Shown here: one piece after another, positions 27,443-36,685 of the stretch
Position numbering within the stretch: the first letter of the stretch is position 1
Layout: every line of letters starts with the position of its first letter
Assembly (NCBI RefSeq): GCF_000385175.1
Contig: NZ_ARQJ01000032.1
Coordinates: forward strand, 124,001 to 188,000
Reading direction: 5' to 3'
Length of the DNA stretch: 64,000 nucleotides
Origin: Salinicoccus albus DSM 19776
GTDB taxonomy: Bacteria > Bacillota > Bacilli > Staphylococcales > Salinicoccaceae
The notes under the pieces: model-generated
Told to the model about the DNA's origin: nothing
The model's input: only the letters and a program-made list of their open reading frames with translations
The model's database searches: none
Position numbers and translations under genes: made by a program

Positions 27443-28400
27443 CGTCAGTAATACGCTTCCTTTCATTCAAAGCCTCAAGCTGCATCTCCAGAGTGATCAA
27501 ATCTGTCTTTTTATTCAGCAGGTAATCTTTTATCCGGGTATTATCCATAAATTCATAGATGATATAACTGCCTTTGTTTGTATGAATAATCCGCTGATTA
27601 ATGATCAAAGTGATACTTTCAATCATCTCTTCGATATATAAACCGTAATCTTTCAACCTGCTTAATGTACTCACTGCAGATTTACTGTGAAAAGTGGTGA
27701 GCACCAGATGTCCGGAGAGGCTTGCTTTTAAAAGTTCTGAAGCAATATGACTGTCCCTGATTTCACCAAACATGATAATGTCCGGGTCACAGCGCATGAC
27801 GCCTTTCAGCAGTGAAACATAATCCATGTTCGCCTTTTCATTGATTTCCACCTGGACCATCCCGTTTAGGTCATGTTCAACCGGGTCCTCAATACTGATA
27901 ATTTGTCTCCCCTGTTCATTTATGACATCGGAAATCAGCCGGTACATCAGGGTGGATTTACCTGAACCTGTGGGTCCTGTAAACAGGATCAGCCCCTGCA
28001 TTCTTGTCATGTATTCCTTAAGGAACAAGTAATGGGACTGTTCATAAAATAAGTCGCCGGACTTTTTGTCTGCCATCGGATTGAGTATTCTGATCACAAT
28101 AATTTCATTTAACAAAGAAATTGGCAGTGTGCTCACTCTGACTCCTATCCGGTCATTTTCAATCTGTATCATCGTTCTGCCGCTCTGCGGTATCCGATGT
28201 TCGTTAATATCGAGTTCTGCAATGAACTTTAAATAGTTGATCAATTTTTTATATGCATCCAGGGGCACTTCCTGCAACGGTTCCAGCTCGCCCTGCTTCC
28301 TCACTCTAATGAGACCGGTATTACTCTCGAGTGTTATATGTATATCTGTCGCATTCTGATGCATTGCATCTTTAATAATGTCATCTAAAACTGCTTTCAA
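27408..28400 (-). CDS. comGA: ComGA, competence traffic ATPase
   Basis: 330 residues, type II/IV secretion ATPase driving pseudopilus assembly at the membrane. Walker A FTGPTGSGKSTLMYRL near residue 140, Asp box SIEDPVEHDL, Walker B-type DPDIIMFGEIRD, His box LVLTTFHSKSA. The start is TTG 28400 with AGGAGG 8 bases upstream. First gene of the comG operon. Confidence 0.94.
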   Translation of the reverse strand: MKAVLDDIIKDAMHQNATDIHITLESNTGLIRVRKQGELEPLQEVPLDAYKKLINYLKFIAELDINEHRIPQSGRTMIQIENDRIGVRVSTLPISLLNEIIVIRILNPMADKKSGDLFYEQSHYLFLKEYMTRMQGLILFTGPTGSGKSTLMYRLISDVINEQGRQIISIEDPVEHDLNGMVQVEINEKANMDYVSLLKGVMRCDPDIIMFGEIRDSHIASELLKASLSGHLVLTTFHSKSAVSTLSRLKDYGLYIEEMIESITLIINQRIIHTNKGSYIIYEFMDNTRIKDYLLNKKTDLITLEMQLEALNERKRITDDEFKNFKEKFK

Positions 28401-28463
28401 TAAAATCACCTCCTACTCTATATATACAAAAAATAGGCCGATTTGCTCTTTTCAGAATTAAAT

Positions 28464-28498
28464 ACACAAATTTTGTGTTTCTGTGCAAGATTTTGTGT
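28464..28498. promoter_or_regulatory. Palindrome and repeated half-site upstream of comGA
   Basis: ACACAAATTTTGTGT (28464-28478) is a perfect palindrome around a central T. The half-site TTTTGTGT recurs exactly 20 bases later (28491-28498). It lies 64-98 bases upstream of comGA and 51-85 upstream of the divergent DUF2626 promoter. It does not match the ComK AAAA-N5-TTTT pattern; the binding protein is unknown. Confidence 0.4.
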
Positions 28499-28548
28499 AT
28501 AATGATGAATAATGGAAATTGATGACAGTATATTTATCTGATTTAGTA

Positions 28549-28577
28549 TTTACTTTGACCCGCTCTTTATATATAAT
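28549..28577 (+). promoter_or_regulatory. Promoter of the DUF2626 gene
   Basis: TTTACT (28549-28554), 17-base spacer, TATAAT (28572-28577). Transcription would begin near 28584, after the upstream ATG at 28581, supporting the start at 28623. Confidence 0.55.
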
Positions 28578-28622
28578 TAAATGAGATATGTATTGTTTAG
28601 TAAGGATGAAAGGATTGTTCCT

Positions 28623-28862
28623 ATGGATAAGGTATTTAAGACACTTGGATTCTGGACGGCAATGTTCGCAATCCTATTCTATGTCGGGGATATGACAATG
28701 ATGTCACTGTTCTTCATTGCACAAACCGGTTTCTTTGTACTTGTCGGATACATGAAGCTGACTGAAAGAATGTATATGTATGTATTTGCAGCATATTTAG
28801 TCCTTTTCTTTGTAGGATTTACATACTACTCTACTTTCTTGCTGGAACCTTCATTCGGATAA
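28623..28862 (+). CDS. DUF2626 family membrane protein (YqgY-like)
   Basis: 79 residues with three hydrophobic segments (about 7-24, 27-43, 50-70) and the conserved TGFFVLVGYMKLTERMYMY. ATG 28623 has AAAGGA 8 bases upstream and matches the family start (MDKVFKTLGFW). B. subtilis yqgY is likewise next to comG and yqgX. Function unknown. Confidence 0.85.
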   Translation: MDKVFKTLGFWTAMFAILFYVGDMTMMSLFFIAQTGFFVLVGYMKLTERMYMYVFAAYLVLFFVGFTYYSTFLLEPSFG

Positions 28863-28902
28863 AAAAACAGGCAGATTCGACTCGAATCTGCCTGTTTTTT
28901 TA
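28863..28902. terminator. Bidirectional terminator between DUF2626 and the MBL hydrolase gene
   Basis: AACAGGCAGATTCGA and TCGAATCTGCCTGTT form a near-perfect long stem flanked by an A run and a T run. Confidence 0.85.
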
Positions 28903-28914
28903 TCCTTCAGCTGC

Positions 28915-29541
28915 TTATCTTCTGATAAATGGATTGGAAGTTTTCTCCTTGCCAATGACGGTGGACGGGCCGTGTCCGGGATAGACTTCTGTATCTGCAT
29001 CCAAAGCATAAAGTTTTTGTTCAATTGTGTTGAGCAGCGTCATATGATCTCCCCTGTATAAATCGGTTCGGCCAATCCCGCCGTTGAATAATACATCCCC
29101 GGAGATGATAAAATCCTCAAAAAGAAAGCTCATGCTGCCCGGTGAATGTCCCGGTGTGTGGATGCTCTCAAAGCTGAAACTGCCAATATGCATCGCCCCT
29201 TCTTTTAGTACTTCAGGAGAAATGTCTGAAACAATCGGTTCTATCCCCATATCTCTATATTTACCGGAGCCGTTTTTTGATGGGTCGCTGAGCCAGTCCG
29301 ACTCCTCACCGCCCAGCCATACAGCTGTGTTGTATGTTTCTGCAATACTATCCAGTGCACCGATATGATCAAAGTGGGCATGGGTGAGAAGTATTCCTTC
29401 CACCGGTTTTCCGATTTCCTCCACCGTCTGCCGAATGACCTCCGGTTCTCCGGATGGGTCTATGATCAGTACGCTTTTTTCATTATTCAGAATATAACAA
29501 TTGGTCTCCAGCATGCCTAAAGGCAATGTTTTTATTTCCAT
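28915..29541 (-). CDS. Metallo-beta-lactamase-fold hydrolase (YqgX-like, glyoxalase II-like)
   Basis: 208 residues. Metal-binding LTHAHFDHIGALD near residue 51, HTPGHSPGSMSF, SGDVLF, and the final YPGHGPSTVIGKEK. This is the hydroxyacylglutathione-hydrolase-like branch; known relatives hydrolyse thioesters such as S-lactoyl-bacillithiol, which is inference here. GGGGAG precedes the ATG. Confidence 0.88.
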   Translation of the reverse strand: MEIKTLPLGMLETNCYILNNEKSVLIIDPSGEPEVIRQTVEEIGKPVEGILLTHAHFDHIGALDSIAETYNTAVWLGGEESDWLSDPSKNGSGKYRDMGIEPIVSDISPEVLKEGAMHIGSFSFESIHTPGHSPGSMSFLFEDFIISGDVLFNGGIGRTDLYRGDHMTLLNTIEQKLYALDADTEVYPGHGPSTVIGKEKTSNPFIRR

Positions 29542-29635
29542 TTATCTCACTCCCCATAAAATCTTCTCGACAAAGGTCTTATTTAATTATACAATATGTA
29601 TGAGGCAAAAGAGAAATAATGGGAGGTTGAAAATA

Positions 29636-29875
29636 ATGCCATTCATCGATACGGGTGAATTGTTTGAAATTGGCGGCATTACCATCCACATTGGGGTAAA
29701 CGCTCTATCAATATTAATGCTGATGGTTTTCATTCTCGGCATCTGGGGGCTTGTTGCTGCCTTTAAAAACAAAAATCTGCTTGCGGTATTATTCAGCTTT
29801 GCGACAGTCGCTACATTTGGTTTCTTTGCGATTGCTACTATATTTACATTCGGATATCCGGAATTCGGACAGTAA
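29636..29875 (+). CDS. DUF2759 family membrane protein (YqgW-like)
   Basis: 79 residues; two membrane segments (about 22-41 and 47-70). GGGAGG lies upstream of ATG 29636; a longer frame to 29501 overlaps the divergent hydrolase gene and is rejected. Its B. subtilis counterpart yqgW is in the same yqgW-yqgX-yqgY cluster. Function unknown. Confidence 0.8.
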   Translation: MPFIDTGELFEIGGITIHIGVNALSILMLMVFILGIWGLVAAFKNKNLLAVLFSFATVATFGFFAIATIFTFGYPEFGQ

Positions 29876-29902
29876 TATAAACTGATGGCATACCGGTTAC
29901 AT

Positions 29903-29931
29903 AAAAGGCGGACTTTGAAGTCCGCCTTTTT
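29903..29931. terminator. Bidirectional terminator between DUF2759 and argH
   Basis: AAAGGCGGACTT and AGTCCGCCTTT pair around a TGA loop, with T5 following on the plus strand. Confidence 0.8.
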
Positions 29932-29940
29932 GCTTATTAT

Positions 29941-31314
29941 TCATAATGATTTTTCTGCAGCATCCAGCTGTTTCAAGACAGCTTCTGTACCTGTCCCGCC
30001 GCTGCTTTTTCTTCTGTCCACAACGATTTTCGGATCCAGTATGTCAAAAACATCTGTTTCGATCCTCTCATGCTCCTGCTTAAATTCCTCCAGGGAAAGA
30101 TCTTTTAAATATTTTCCCTCATTGATGGATTTCAAGACCACTTTTCCGACGACTTCGTGCGCTTTTCTGAAGGATACACCTTTTTGGACAAGATAGTCCG
30201 CCAGTTCCGTCGCATTTGAAAAGTCTTCCTGGACAGTTTTTTTCAGAATTTTTTCGTTGATGACCATCGTACCAAGCATGCCGTTCATAATTTGAAGTGA
30301 ACCGTTAACGGTAGTGACAGCGTCAAATAGCCCTTCCTTGTCTTCCTGCATGTCCTTATTGTAGGTGAGCGGAAGTCCTTTAAGCAGCATCAGCATGCTC
30401 ATTAATGATCCGGCGGTTCTTGCACTTTTCCCACGGATCAGTTCTGCCATATCAGGGTTTTTCTTCTGCGGCATCATGGAACTGCCCGTAGTAAATTGAT
30501 CGGATAATGTGATAAAGTCTGCTTCTTCGCTCATCCAGAATATAATTTCTTCGGATAGTCTGGATAGATGAACCATGACAAGGCTGATATTCGATAATGT
30601 TTCCACGATGTAATCACGGTCGCTGACCGCATCCATACTGTTCTGGTAAATATCGGCAAATTCCAGTATCTCTCTGGTCTGTTCCCTGTCGATGTTAAAA
30701 GTGGTGCCGCTGATCGCACCAGCGCCGAGTGGAGAGATATCAATGCGCTTCAAAGAATCCCAAAAGCGCTCCTTATCTCTTTTTAACATCCAGAAGTACG
30801 CCATTATATGATGGGAAAACAGCACGGGTTGTGCACGTTGCAGGTGTGTATAGCCGGGCATGATGACATGGATATTCTCTTTGGCCAGGTTAAGGATCGT
30901 TTTTTGAAGTGATTCAATGCGTTCTATCATCTCGTGCACTCTGCCTTTGACATACAGATGCATGTCAGTTGCGACTTGATCGTTCCTGCTTCTGGCAGTA
31001 TGAAGTTTTCCGCCAGTATCTCCAATTTTTGAAATTAGCGCGCGCTCAATATTCATATGGATATCTTCATGCTGGGTGGAAAATTCGAGATGTCCTTGGT
31101 TATAATCATCTAATACAGCATTCAGTCCATCGATAATTTGATCTTTTTCACTGTCGGTAATTATATGATTAGATGCCAGCATCTTGGCATGTGCCACACT
31201 GCTTGCAATATCCATATCGATGAGAATTTTATCAAAATGGATGGACGCGTTGAAATCGTCCACCCATTCGATTGCTTCACCCTGAAATCTGCCGCCCCAT
31301 GCTTTCTCAGTCAT
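29941..31314 (-). CDS. argH: Argininosuccinate lyase
   Basis: 457 residues. Splits argininosuccinate to arginine and fumarate, the last step of arginine synthesis. Signature [23 protein letters not shown] near residue 275 and [17 protein letters not shown] near 108. It overlaps the argG stop by 8 bases (ATGACTGA). Co-regulated with argG. Confidence 0.96.
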   Translation of the reverse strand: MTEKAWGGRFQGEAIEWVDDFNASIHFDKILIDMDIASSVAHAKMLASNHIITDSEKDQIIDGLNAVLDDYNQGHLEFSTQHEDIHMNIERALISKIGDTGGKLHTARSRNDQVATDMHLYVKGRVHEMIERIESLQKTILNLAKENIHVIMPGYTHLQRAQPVLFSHHIMAYFWMLKRDKERFWDSLKRIDISPLGAGAISGTTFNIDREQTREILEFADIYQNSMDAVSDRDYIVETLSNISLVMVHLSRLSEEIIFWMSEEADFITLSDQFTTGSSMMPQKKNPDMAELIRGKSARTAGSLMSMLMLLKGLPLTYNKDMQEDKEGLFDAVTTVNGSLQIMNGMLGTMVINEKILKKTVQEDFSNATELADYLVQKGVSFRKAHEVVGKVVLKSINEGKYLKDLSLEEFKQEHERIETDVFDILDPKIVVDRRKSSGGTGTEAVLKQLDAAEKSL

Positions 31315-32512
31315 AGAGCTTTACCCCATTATCCAGCATTGACTTTACTTTAGTCGGCAGACCGAAGATTTCGATGAATCCGACAGAAGCATTCTGGTTG
31401 AATGCATCTTCATTTGTGTATGTTGCCAGTTTTTCATTATAAAGACTGTTTTCAGAACGTCTGCCTGTCACTGTAATATTACCTTTGTAAAGGGACAGCC
31501 TGACTTCACCGTTTACCGGTTTCTGCATGTCCTGCAGCATGCCTTTCAGAGAATCGGAAAGCGGTGAGAACCAGAGTCCGTTATATACTTGTTCCGTAAA
31601 TTTCTGCTCAATGACCGGCTTGAAGTGTGCAATATCTTTCGTCAAAGTAATGGTTTCCAGATCATGCTTAGCTGTAAGGATGATTTTCGCCCCGGGGGTT
31701 TCATAGATCTCTCTGGATTTAATACCGACCAGTCTGTTTTCAACGTGATCGATTCTTCCGATACCATGAACGCCGGCAATGCTATTGAGTTTTAAGATCA
31801 GCTCATCAAGCGTGTAACTTACCCCATTGATTGTTTTGGGCAGTCCCCCTTCAAAGGTGAGGAAAAGTTCTTCCTGTTCATCTGGAGCATCCACAACATG
31901 ATTAGTGAGGTCGTATGCATCTTCCGGCGGTGTATTCCATGGATCTTCAAGAATACCGCATTCATTGCTTCGCCCCCACAGATTCTGGTCTATGGAATAT
32001 GGTGAATCCAAATCAATAGGAATAGGGATACTCTTTTCCCTTGCATAATCAATTTCCTCTTCTCTGCTCCATGTCCATTCACGCACAGGGGCAAGTACTT
32101 TTAATTCCGGATCGAGTCCTTGGATTGCCACCTCAAAACGCACCTGGTCATTGCCTTTGCCTGTACACCCATGAGCGACGTACTCTGCATTTGACTGATG
32201 CGCAATTTCAACTAGCTTTTTGGAAATCAACGGTCTCGAAAGTGCTGAGACCAATGGATACTTCTCTTCATACATTGCATTGGCATAAATCGCAAAACTC
32301 ACAAATTCATCCGCAAATTCTTTTTTTGCATCGATGATATGGGATTCACTGGCGCCCATCTCCAACGCTTTTTGATCTACCAGATCAAGATCTTTCCCTT
32401 CCCCTACATCAAGGCAGACAGCCACCACATCATATCCTTCATCGATAAACCACTGAATTGTGACACTGGTGTCCAGGCCGCCTGAATATGCTAATACCAC
32501 TTTTTCCTTCAT
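31307..32512 (-). CDS. argG: Argininosuccinate synthase
   Basis: 401 residues. ATP-dependent condensation of citrulline and aspartate. N-type ATP pyrophosphatase loop [10 protein letters not shown] at residues 8-17; [14 protein letters not shown] near 116. GAGGTG precedes the ATG. First gene of argGH; upstream -10 and ARG-box-like sequence suggest ArgR control, and argR is at 7629-8081. Confidence 0.96.
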   Translation of the reverse strand: MKEKVVLAYSGGLDTSVTIQWFIDEGYDVVAVCLDVGEGKDLDLVDQKALEMGASESHIIDAKKEFADEFVSFAIYANAMYEEKYPLVSALSRPLISKKLVEIAHQSNAEYVAHGCTGKGNDQVRFEVAIQGLDPELKVLAPVREWTWSREEEIDYAREKSIPIPIDLDSPYSIDQNLWGRSNECGILEDPWNTPPEDAYDLTNHVVDAPDEQEELFLTFEGGLPKTINGVSYTLDELILKLNSIAGVHGIGRIDHVENRLVGIKSREIYETPGAKIILTAKHDLETITLTKDIAHFKPVIEQKFTEQVYNGLWFSPLSDSLKGMLQDMQKPVNGEVRLSLYKGNITVTGRRSENSLYNEKLATYTNEDAFNQNASVGFIEIFGLPTKVKSMLDNGVKLYD

Positions 32513-32555
32513 TCCGATTCACCTCAGTTATTAGTATCATGCTCTAAATATTATC

Positions 32556-32592
32556 ATTATAAACATACTTAATCAAGTATATTTATTCATTA
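32556..32592 (-). promoter_or_regulatory. argG promoter with ARG-box-like operator
   Basis: Minus-strand TATAAT (32561-32556) lies 44 bases before argG. AATGAATAAATATACTTG (about 32592-32575) resembles the ARG box AATGAATAATTATTCATA in its first half and covers the expected -35 region. Repression by ArgR would follow. The second half of the box is degenerate. Confidence 0.42.
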
Positions 32593-32608
32593 CATAAATA
32601 TGTTTTGT

Positions 32609-32637
32609 TTTACATCGTATGTCCTATTATCTATACT
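32609..32637 (+). promoter_or_regulatory. Promoter of the SDR gene
   Basis: TTTACA (32609-32614), 17-base spacer, TATACT (32632-32637), 31 bases before the start codon. Good SigA match. Confidence 0.6.
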
Positions 32638-32667
32638 GTAGTTAATCAGAAAAGGAGAGTTATGTAA

Positions 32668-33399
32668 ATGAGATACGTATTTATCACCGGCACTTCAAGA
32701 GGACTGGGAAAAGCGCTGTTAAATGAATTCAAGGGAGACAGAATCATCAGTCTTTCGAGATCTGAGGTCGACAGTGATGTTCAATTATTCAAAACGTTCC
32801 ATCTTGATCTTAAAAATGAATCCGAACTGGAACAGGAATCATCCAAAATCTTCAGCTCAGTTACGCCGGATGAAGGAGATGAAGTATTCCTGATCAACAA
32901 TGCAGGTACAGTCGAGCCTGTTCAGTCAGTGGAGAATATAGATGCAGCGGGATATCTTGACAGTTATAAAGTCAATGTTCTTGCCCCTGCATTATTGATA
33001 AAAGCTTTTATCGATGAATATAAAAATCAGAATATAACCAAGCGGATATTGACAGTGTCCAGCGGCGCCGCGGTAAAAGCCACTGAGGGCTGGGCAGCGT
33101 ATTGCAGTTCAAAAGCGGCTGTTAACATGATCAGTGATGTGGTACGTCTTGAATCTTCACGCCACGGTACTCATATAGAGTCGGCAACATTCCGCCCGGG
33201 AGTAATAGACACGGATATGCAGACTGCAATCAGAAGCTCAGATCCGGAACAATTCCCGAGTATTGAAAAGTTCAAAGAATATAAAGCATCTGAGCAGCTC
33301 ATTCCGCCTGAAAAAGTTGCCCAAACGTTAAAAACCGTCATTACGGCTGAAAATTTCAAAGATCAAGGACATTACGACATCAGTGAATATATACAATAG
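32668..33399 (+). CDS. Short-chain dehydrogenase/reductase (YueD/benzil reductase-like)
   Basis: 243 residues, Rossmann fold. Cofactor loop TGTSRGLGKAL at residues 8-18 (the Arg after Ser suggests NADPH), NNAGTV near 86, catalytic Ser in VSSGAAV and Tyr/Lys in WAAYCSSKAAV. It resembles the sepiapterin-reductase-like YueD branch that reduces benzil in vitro; the true substrate is unknown. Single-gene unit with its own promoter and AAAGGAGAG site. Confidence 0.88.
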   Translation: MRYVFITGTSRGLGKALLNEFKGDRIISLSRSEVDSDVQLFKTFHLDLKNESELEQESSKIFSSVTPDEGDEVFLINNAGTVEPVQSVENIDAAGYLDSYKVNVLAPALLIKAFIDEYKNQNITKRILTVSSGAAVKATEGWAAYCSSKAAVNMISDVVRLESSRHGTHIESATFRPGVIDTDMQTAIRSSDPEQFPSIEKFKEYKASEQLIPPEKVAQTLKTVITAENFKDQGHYDISEYIQ

Positions 33400-33428
33400 A
33401 CTCCCGTTTTATCGGGAGTCTATTGTAT
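33391..33428. terminator. Bidirectional terminator containing both stop codons
   Basis: ATACAATAGACTCCCG (33391-33406) and its exact complement (33413-33428) flank a TTTTAT loop. The 16-bp stem holds the SDR stop codon on one arm and the glucokinase stop codon on the other; both genes end ATA CAA TAG. It lacks long T tracts. Confidence 0.6.
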
Positions 33429-34385
33429 CAGGTATTGCTTTACCAGCTTGGCTGCACCGTACATGCCTGCATCATTTCCGAGTTCAGCCGTAACAATTTC
33501 CACGCCTTCTGACGCCGGCGGGAAGGTAACCGGCCGATAGTATTTTTCGATCCGGTCAATGAGAAATTGACCGGCTGCACTGACACCACCGCCTAAAATA
33601 ATGTATCCCGGGTTTGTAACTGCAGAAATGCTGCTGATAGCAATCGCAATATAATGGCTGGCCTCATTCACAGTACTCACTGCGAGGGCGTCTCCCTCTT
33701 CAGCAGCTTCCATAAGCGTTTTTGAAGTGATTGTACCATGTTCTATTTGATCTGCCAGCTTTGTTTCAATATTTTCATGACGGTGCTTGAATTCAGCAAT
33801 ATTTACAATCCCTGTTGCAGATGCAACCGTTTCAAGACATCCTTTTTTTCCGCAATTACAGCTGAATCTTTGCTTGAAATCGACCATAATATGACCGATT
33901 TCACCGGCAGCGCCCCCAAAGCCGTGAATCAGCATACCGTCGGAGACAATACCGCCGCCAACACCTGTGCCCAGTGTCAGCATCGCTGCATCCGCATGCC
34001 CGTGACCCGCTCCTTTGGATTGTTCACCAAGTGCGGCCAGATTTGCATCATTGTCGACAATGGTGCTTACACCGCTCAATTTCTCAAATCTCGAAGCAAT
34101 GGGGATCCTGCCTTCCCAGTTCAAATTTATACCGCCATTTAGTACACCGTCTTTAAAATTGACGGGGCCGGGGGCTCCGATCCCCGCCCCAAGGCTCTCT
34201 CTGACTGAAAAACCCACTTCCCTTTCTTTTGCCATAAAAGATTCGTGTATATCAGTCAGTATATTTTCACCATTATTTGCAATATCAGTGTTTACCTGCC
34301 ATTTTTCAAGGAGTTGCAGATGTTTATCAAAAATACCAAGCTTGCATGTGGTCCCCCCGATATCTGCTGCAAGAATTACGCTCAT
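33420..34385 (-). CDS. glcK: ROK-family glucokinase
   Basis: 321 residues. N-terminal phosphate loop DIGGTTCKLGIFD; sugar-binding GAPGPVNFKDGVLNGGINLNW; EIGHIMVDF; and the ROK zinc motif CNCGKKGCLETVAS. It phosphorylates glucose to glucose 6-phosphate. AAAGGGG precedes the ATG. The neighbours yqgQ and the rhomboid gene are as in B. subtilis. Confidence 0.93.
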   Translation of the reverse strand: MSVILAADIGGTTCKLGIFDKHLQLLEKWQVNTDIANNGENILTDIHESFMAKEREVGFSVRESLGAGIGAPGPVNFKDGVLNGGINLNWEGRIPIASRFEKLSGVSTIVDNDANLAALGEQSKGAGHGHADAAMLTLGTGVGGGIVSDGMLIHGFGGAAGEIGHIMVDFKQRFSCNCGKKGCLETVASATGIVNIAEFKHRHENIETKLADQIEHGTITSKTLMEAAEEGDALAVSTVNEASHYIAIAISSISAVTNPGYIILGGGVSAAGQFLIDRIEKYYRPVTFPPASEGVEIVTAELGNDAGMYGAAKLVKQYLIQ

Positions 34386-34389
34386 TTCC

Positions 34390-34575
34390 TTAACCCCTTT
34401 TCCTTATGATCCAAATTGCTCTGGTAAATTCTTCTTTGGTGAGCAGTTCGTATTTATACAGCTCCCTGATTTCCATTTCCATAAGGCTCAGTCTGTTTTT
34501 CATATCTTTGTCATATACATAGATCCCAAAACGCCGCAGCAGTTCATTGACGTAAGTTAAATCATCATTCACCAT
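34390..34575 (-). CDS. YqgQ family protein (DUF910)
   Basis: 61 residues, small soluble helical protein: LTYVNELLRRFGIYVYDKDMKNRLSLMEMEIRELY is the conserved core. Overlaps the rhomboid gene end by 11 bases and ends 4 bases before glcK. Role unknown. Confidence 0.85.
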   Translation of the reverse strand: MVNDDLTYVNELLRRFGIYVYDKDMKNRLSLMEMEIRELYKYELLTKEEFTRAIWIIRKRG

Positions 34576-35986
34576 TGTAATATTCCTCTGCCAGAAGTTT
34601 TAATCCATCATCCTCAATATCCGGGGTATCGAAATTATCGAGTATTCTGCCCATTCCCTCATAATTGCGTTCTTTCCTGAGTTCTATCAGCCGGTGTTTT
34701 GCAGCGAGTTCATTTTCCGGGTCCATGTTGTAGCTCTTTGAATGAAATTCATCCGACTGTTCCTGATTGCCGGCAATTTCCGACAGGAGGCCGAGCCCAT
34801 AGTAGGTCATCGACGTATCATTCCCTGATCTGAGTGCTTCATTCAGAACATTTAATGCTTCTTCATATTCCCCGTCATCAATATGTTCCAGAGCCATTTC
34901 ATCAAACGGCTGACGGGACTCCTGTGAAGATATGACGTAATATGACACGCCTGTAAGGATCACGATCATCATGCCGGCGCCCAGTAACCACTTTGTTCCG
35001 AATGTCCGCGGATTGAATAATACACCGAGTAATACACCGAAAATAAGTCCGCCGATGTGTGCATAATGGTTGATATTGGCAAACAGGCCGGAGAGTACTG
35101 AAATAACGATGAAGATGACTGCAATTTGCCCCACCAGTTTTAAATTGATTCGTCTGTTTGCCAGGAGATGGACAATGATGATAGCGAGAAGTCCGTAAAC
35201 GGCGCCACTCGCCCCCAGTGACACTTCCTCAGTGATGAACATCAAGGAGAACATACTTGATAGAATCCCTGTGGTTAAAAAGGCGGTAACCAGAAGCAGT
35301 TTACCGTAAAGTGTTTCGATGAATTTGCCTAAGATATACAGTGCAAAAATGTTAAATATAAAATGATCAATGGTAATGTGCAGGAAAGTGCTGCTCAGCA
35401 GCCGGTATGCATCACCTGACATCACTTCAAAATGACTGAGTGCCAGACCGTTTGTCAGTGTATATGAATCGTAAAAATTGATGACGATGTAATTGAACAG
35501 GAATACGATTAAATTGATGCAGATCAGAAGATATGTCACAGGTGTGAATTTGATCATGTACTTTTCAAACGGGTGCGGCCCCATCAATCTTCTCTGATAG
35601 TAAGCATCATCCTTTAGATTTTTATATTCCATATCCAGACGGAAAAATGGATTGCGGATGACATTTTTTAAGTCATGCACCCCTCTGTGCTGAATAATCA
35701 GCCCATTAGTTTCGGTTTTTATATTGACCTTTTCATCGGACAGATAGATGAGTTGAATCGAGGCGATTTCAAAACCCGCCTGATTGGCTATTTGATCCCG
35801 GATATCGAATAATTCATCGGTCATACGCGTCATCTCATCTTCCGCAGGGGTAAAATCATTGATGCAGATGACTGAGCGGTTCTTTGGATTCTTCAACCAG
35901 ATTGTGCCGCTGTTCCTGTCATAATTGAAAAATGAATATGGGGTATATCTGACCATTTCATATGAAGCATGCCATTTACTCCTCAT
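34565..35986 (-). CDS. Rhomboid-family intramembrane serine protease with C-terminal TPRs (YqgP/GluP-like)
   Basis: 473 residues. A soluble N-terminal domain (1-175) precedes about six to seven membrane helices (about 180-380). The catalytic Ser is in LGASGAVYGL and the His in HYAHIGGLIFG; a conserved His/Asn pair region is DHFIFNIFALYILG. After the last helix a TPR-like region (EYEEALNVLNEAL, MTYYGLGLL) ends the protein. The B. subtilis homologue YqgP cleaves membrane transporters in quality control. Its start overlaps the cyclo-ligase gene by 11 bases. Confidence 0.9.
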   Translation of the reverse strand: MRSKWHASYEMVRYTPYSFFNYDRNSGTIWLKNPKNRSVICINDFTPAEDEMTRMTDELFDIRDQIANQAGFEIASIQLIYLSDEKVNIKTETNGLIIQHRGVHDLKNVIRNPFFRLDMEYKNLKDDAYYQRRLMGPHPFEKYMIKFTPVTYLLICINLIVFLFNYIVINFYDSYTLTNGLALSHFEVMSGDAYRLLSSTFLHITIDHFIFNIFALYILGKFIETLYGKLLLVTAFLTTGILSSMFSLMFITEEVSLGASGAVYGLLAIIIVHLLANRRINLKLVGQIAVIFIVISVLSGLFANINHYAHIGGLIFGVLLGVLFNPRTFGTKWLLGAGMMIVILTGVSYYVISSQESRQPFDEMALEHIDDGEYEEALNVLNEALRSGNDTSMTYYGLGLLSEIAGNQEQSDEFHSKSYNMDPENELAAKHRLIELRKERNYEGMGRILDNFDTPDIEDDGLKLLAEEYYNGE

Positions 35987-36551
35987 TTATCTGCCTCCTG
36001 GCACGTGAATCCACCGTTTCTGTCGGCGTAATGAGTATATCAACCGGCACATCGTGTGTTTCCTTGACGACATCACCAAGCTGTTCGTCAAATAGAAGAG
36101 AAAGTTTCAGCCCATTATAATTCTTCAGAAATCTGTCATAGAATCCACCGCCGTAGCCAATTCTGTAGCCTTCTCTTGAGAATATCAGACCCGGGACTGC
36201 GATGAGGTCGGGCTGGTTATTCATAACGGAAGTGTCCGATGGTATTCGTAAATTTTTTTCATCTGACAGAACATCATCGAAGGAAACAAATTTGATGAAG
36301 TTCATTTCTTTACTGCTGTAATCGCATACGGGTGTATACACTGCTATCCCCTGCGCTTTCATCCACAAAATAATGTCATCTGTATTCATTTCATGCGGCA
36401 TGGACAGAACAATGCCGATGGAATTTACATCGTTCTGTCTAATGTATTCAACGAATTTGGATTTGAGCTGTTCCTCACAGGAGGCCTTATACTGTTCGTC
36501 CAATGATGAAAGAACGGCCATCATATCTTTACGCAAACTCTTTTTAGACAA
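35976..36551 (-). CDS. 5-formyltetrahydrofolate cyclo-ligase
   Basis: 191 residues. ATP-dependent conversion of 5-formyl-THF to 5,10-methenyl-THF. N-terminal KKSLRKDMMAVLSSL; substrate motif VPGLIFSREGYRIGYGGGFYDRFL near residue 125. TTG 36551 is chosen (AAGGGA 5-6 bases upstream); a TTG six codons earlier is possible. First gene of the yqgN-rhomboid-yqgQ-glcK unit. Confidence 0.9.
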   Translation of the reverse strand: MSKKSLRKDMMAVLSSLDEQYKASCEEQLKSKFVEYIRQNDVNSIGIVLSMPHEMNTDDIILWMKAQGIAVYTPVCDYSSKEMNFIKFVSFDDVLSDEKNLRIPSDTSVMNNQPDLIAVPGLIFSREGYRIGYGGGFYDRFLKNYNGLKLSLLFDEQLGDVVKETHDVPVDILITPTETVDSRARRQINEE

Positions 36552-36653
36552 ATTGTTCCCTTCTTTCAATTACAAATAAATTTTTCAACTTTATCAGTTA
36601 TATTTATTATAGTACTATCCATTGGAATTAGAAAGTGTGCTGTATTCATGCAA

Positions 36654-36685
36654 TAAAAAAGCTCCGGATTAAAGATCCGGAGCTT
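36654..36685 (-). terminator. Terminator of the pst-phoU operon
   Basis: AAGCTCCGGAT and ATCCGGAGCTT (36659-36685) with a short loop, followed on the minus strand by six Ts. The stem overlaps the phoU stop codon. Confidence 0.85.

Noticed and set aside
27057-27641. 194-codon open frame on the plus strand across comGB/comGA
   Set aside because: Antisense to two genes with clear motifs; no own promoter or ribosome binding site.
28464-28478. ComK box or NrdR box
   Set aside because: No AAAA-N5-TTTT pairs, and the central bases and length do not fit the NrdR consensus.
28863-28902. Inverted repeats as transposon ends
   Set aside because: This and the other long inverted repeats sit between convergent gene ends with T tracts and are terminators. 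No transposase or target duplications seen.
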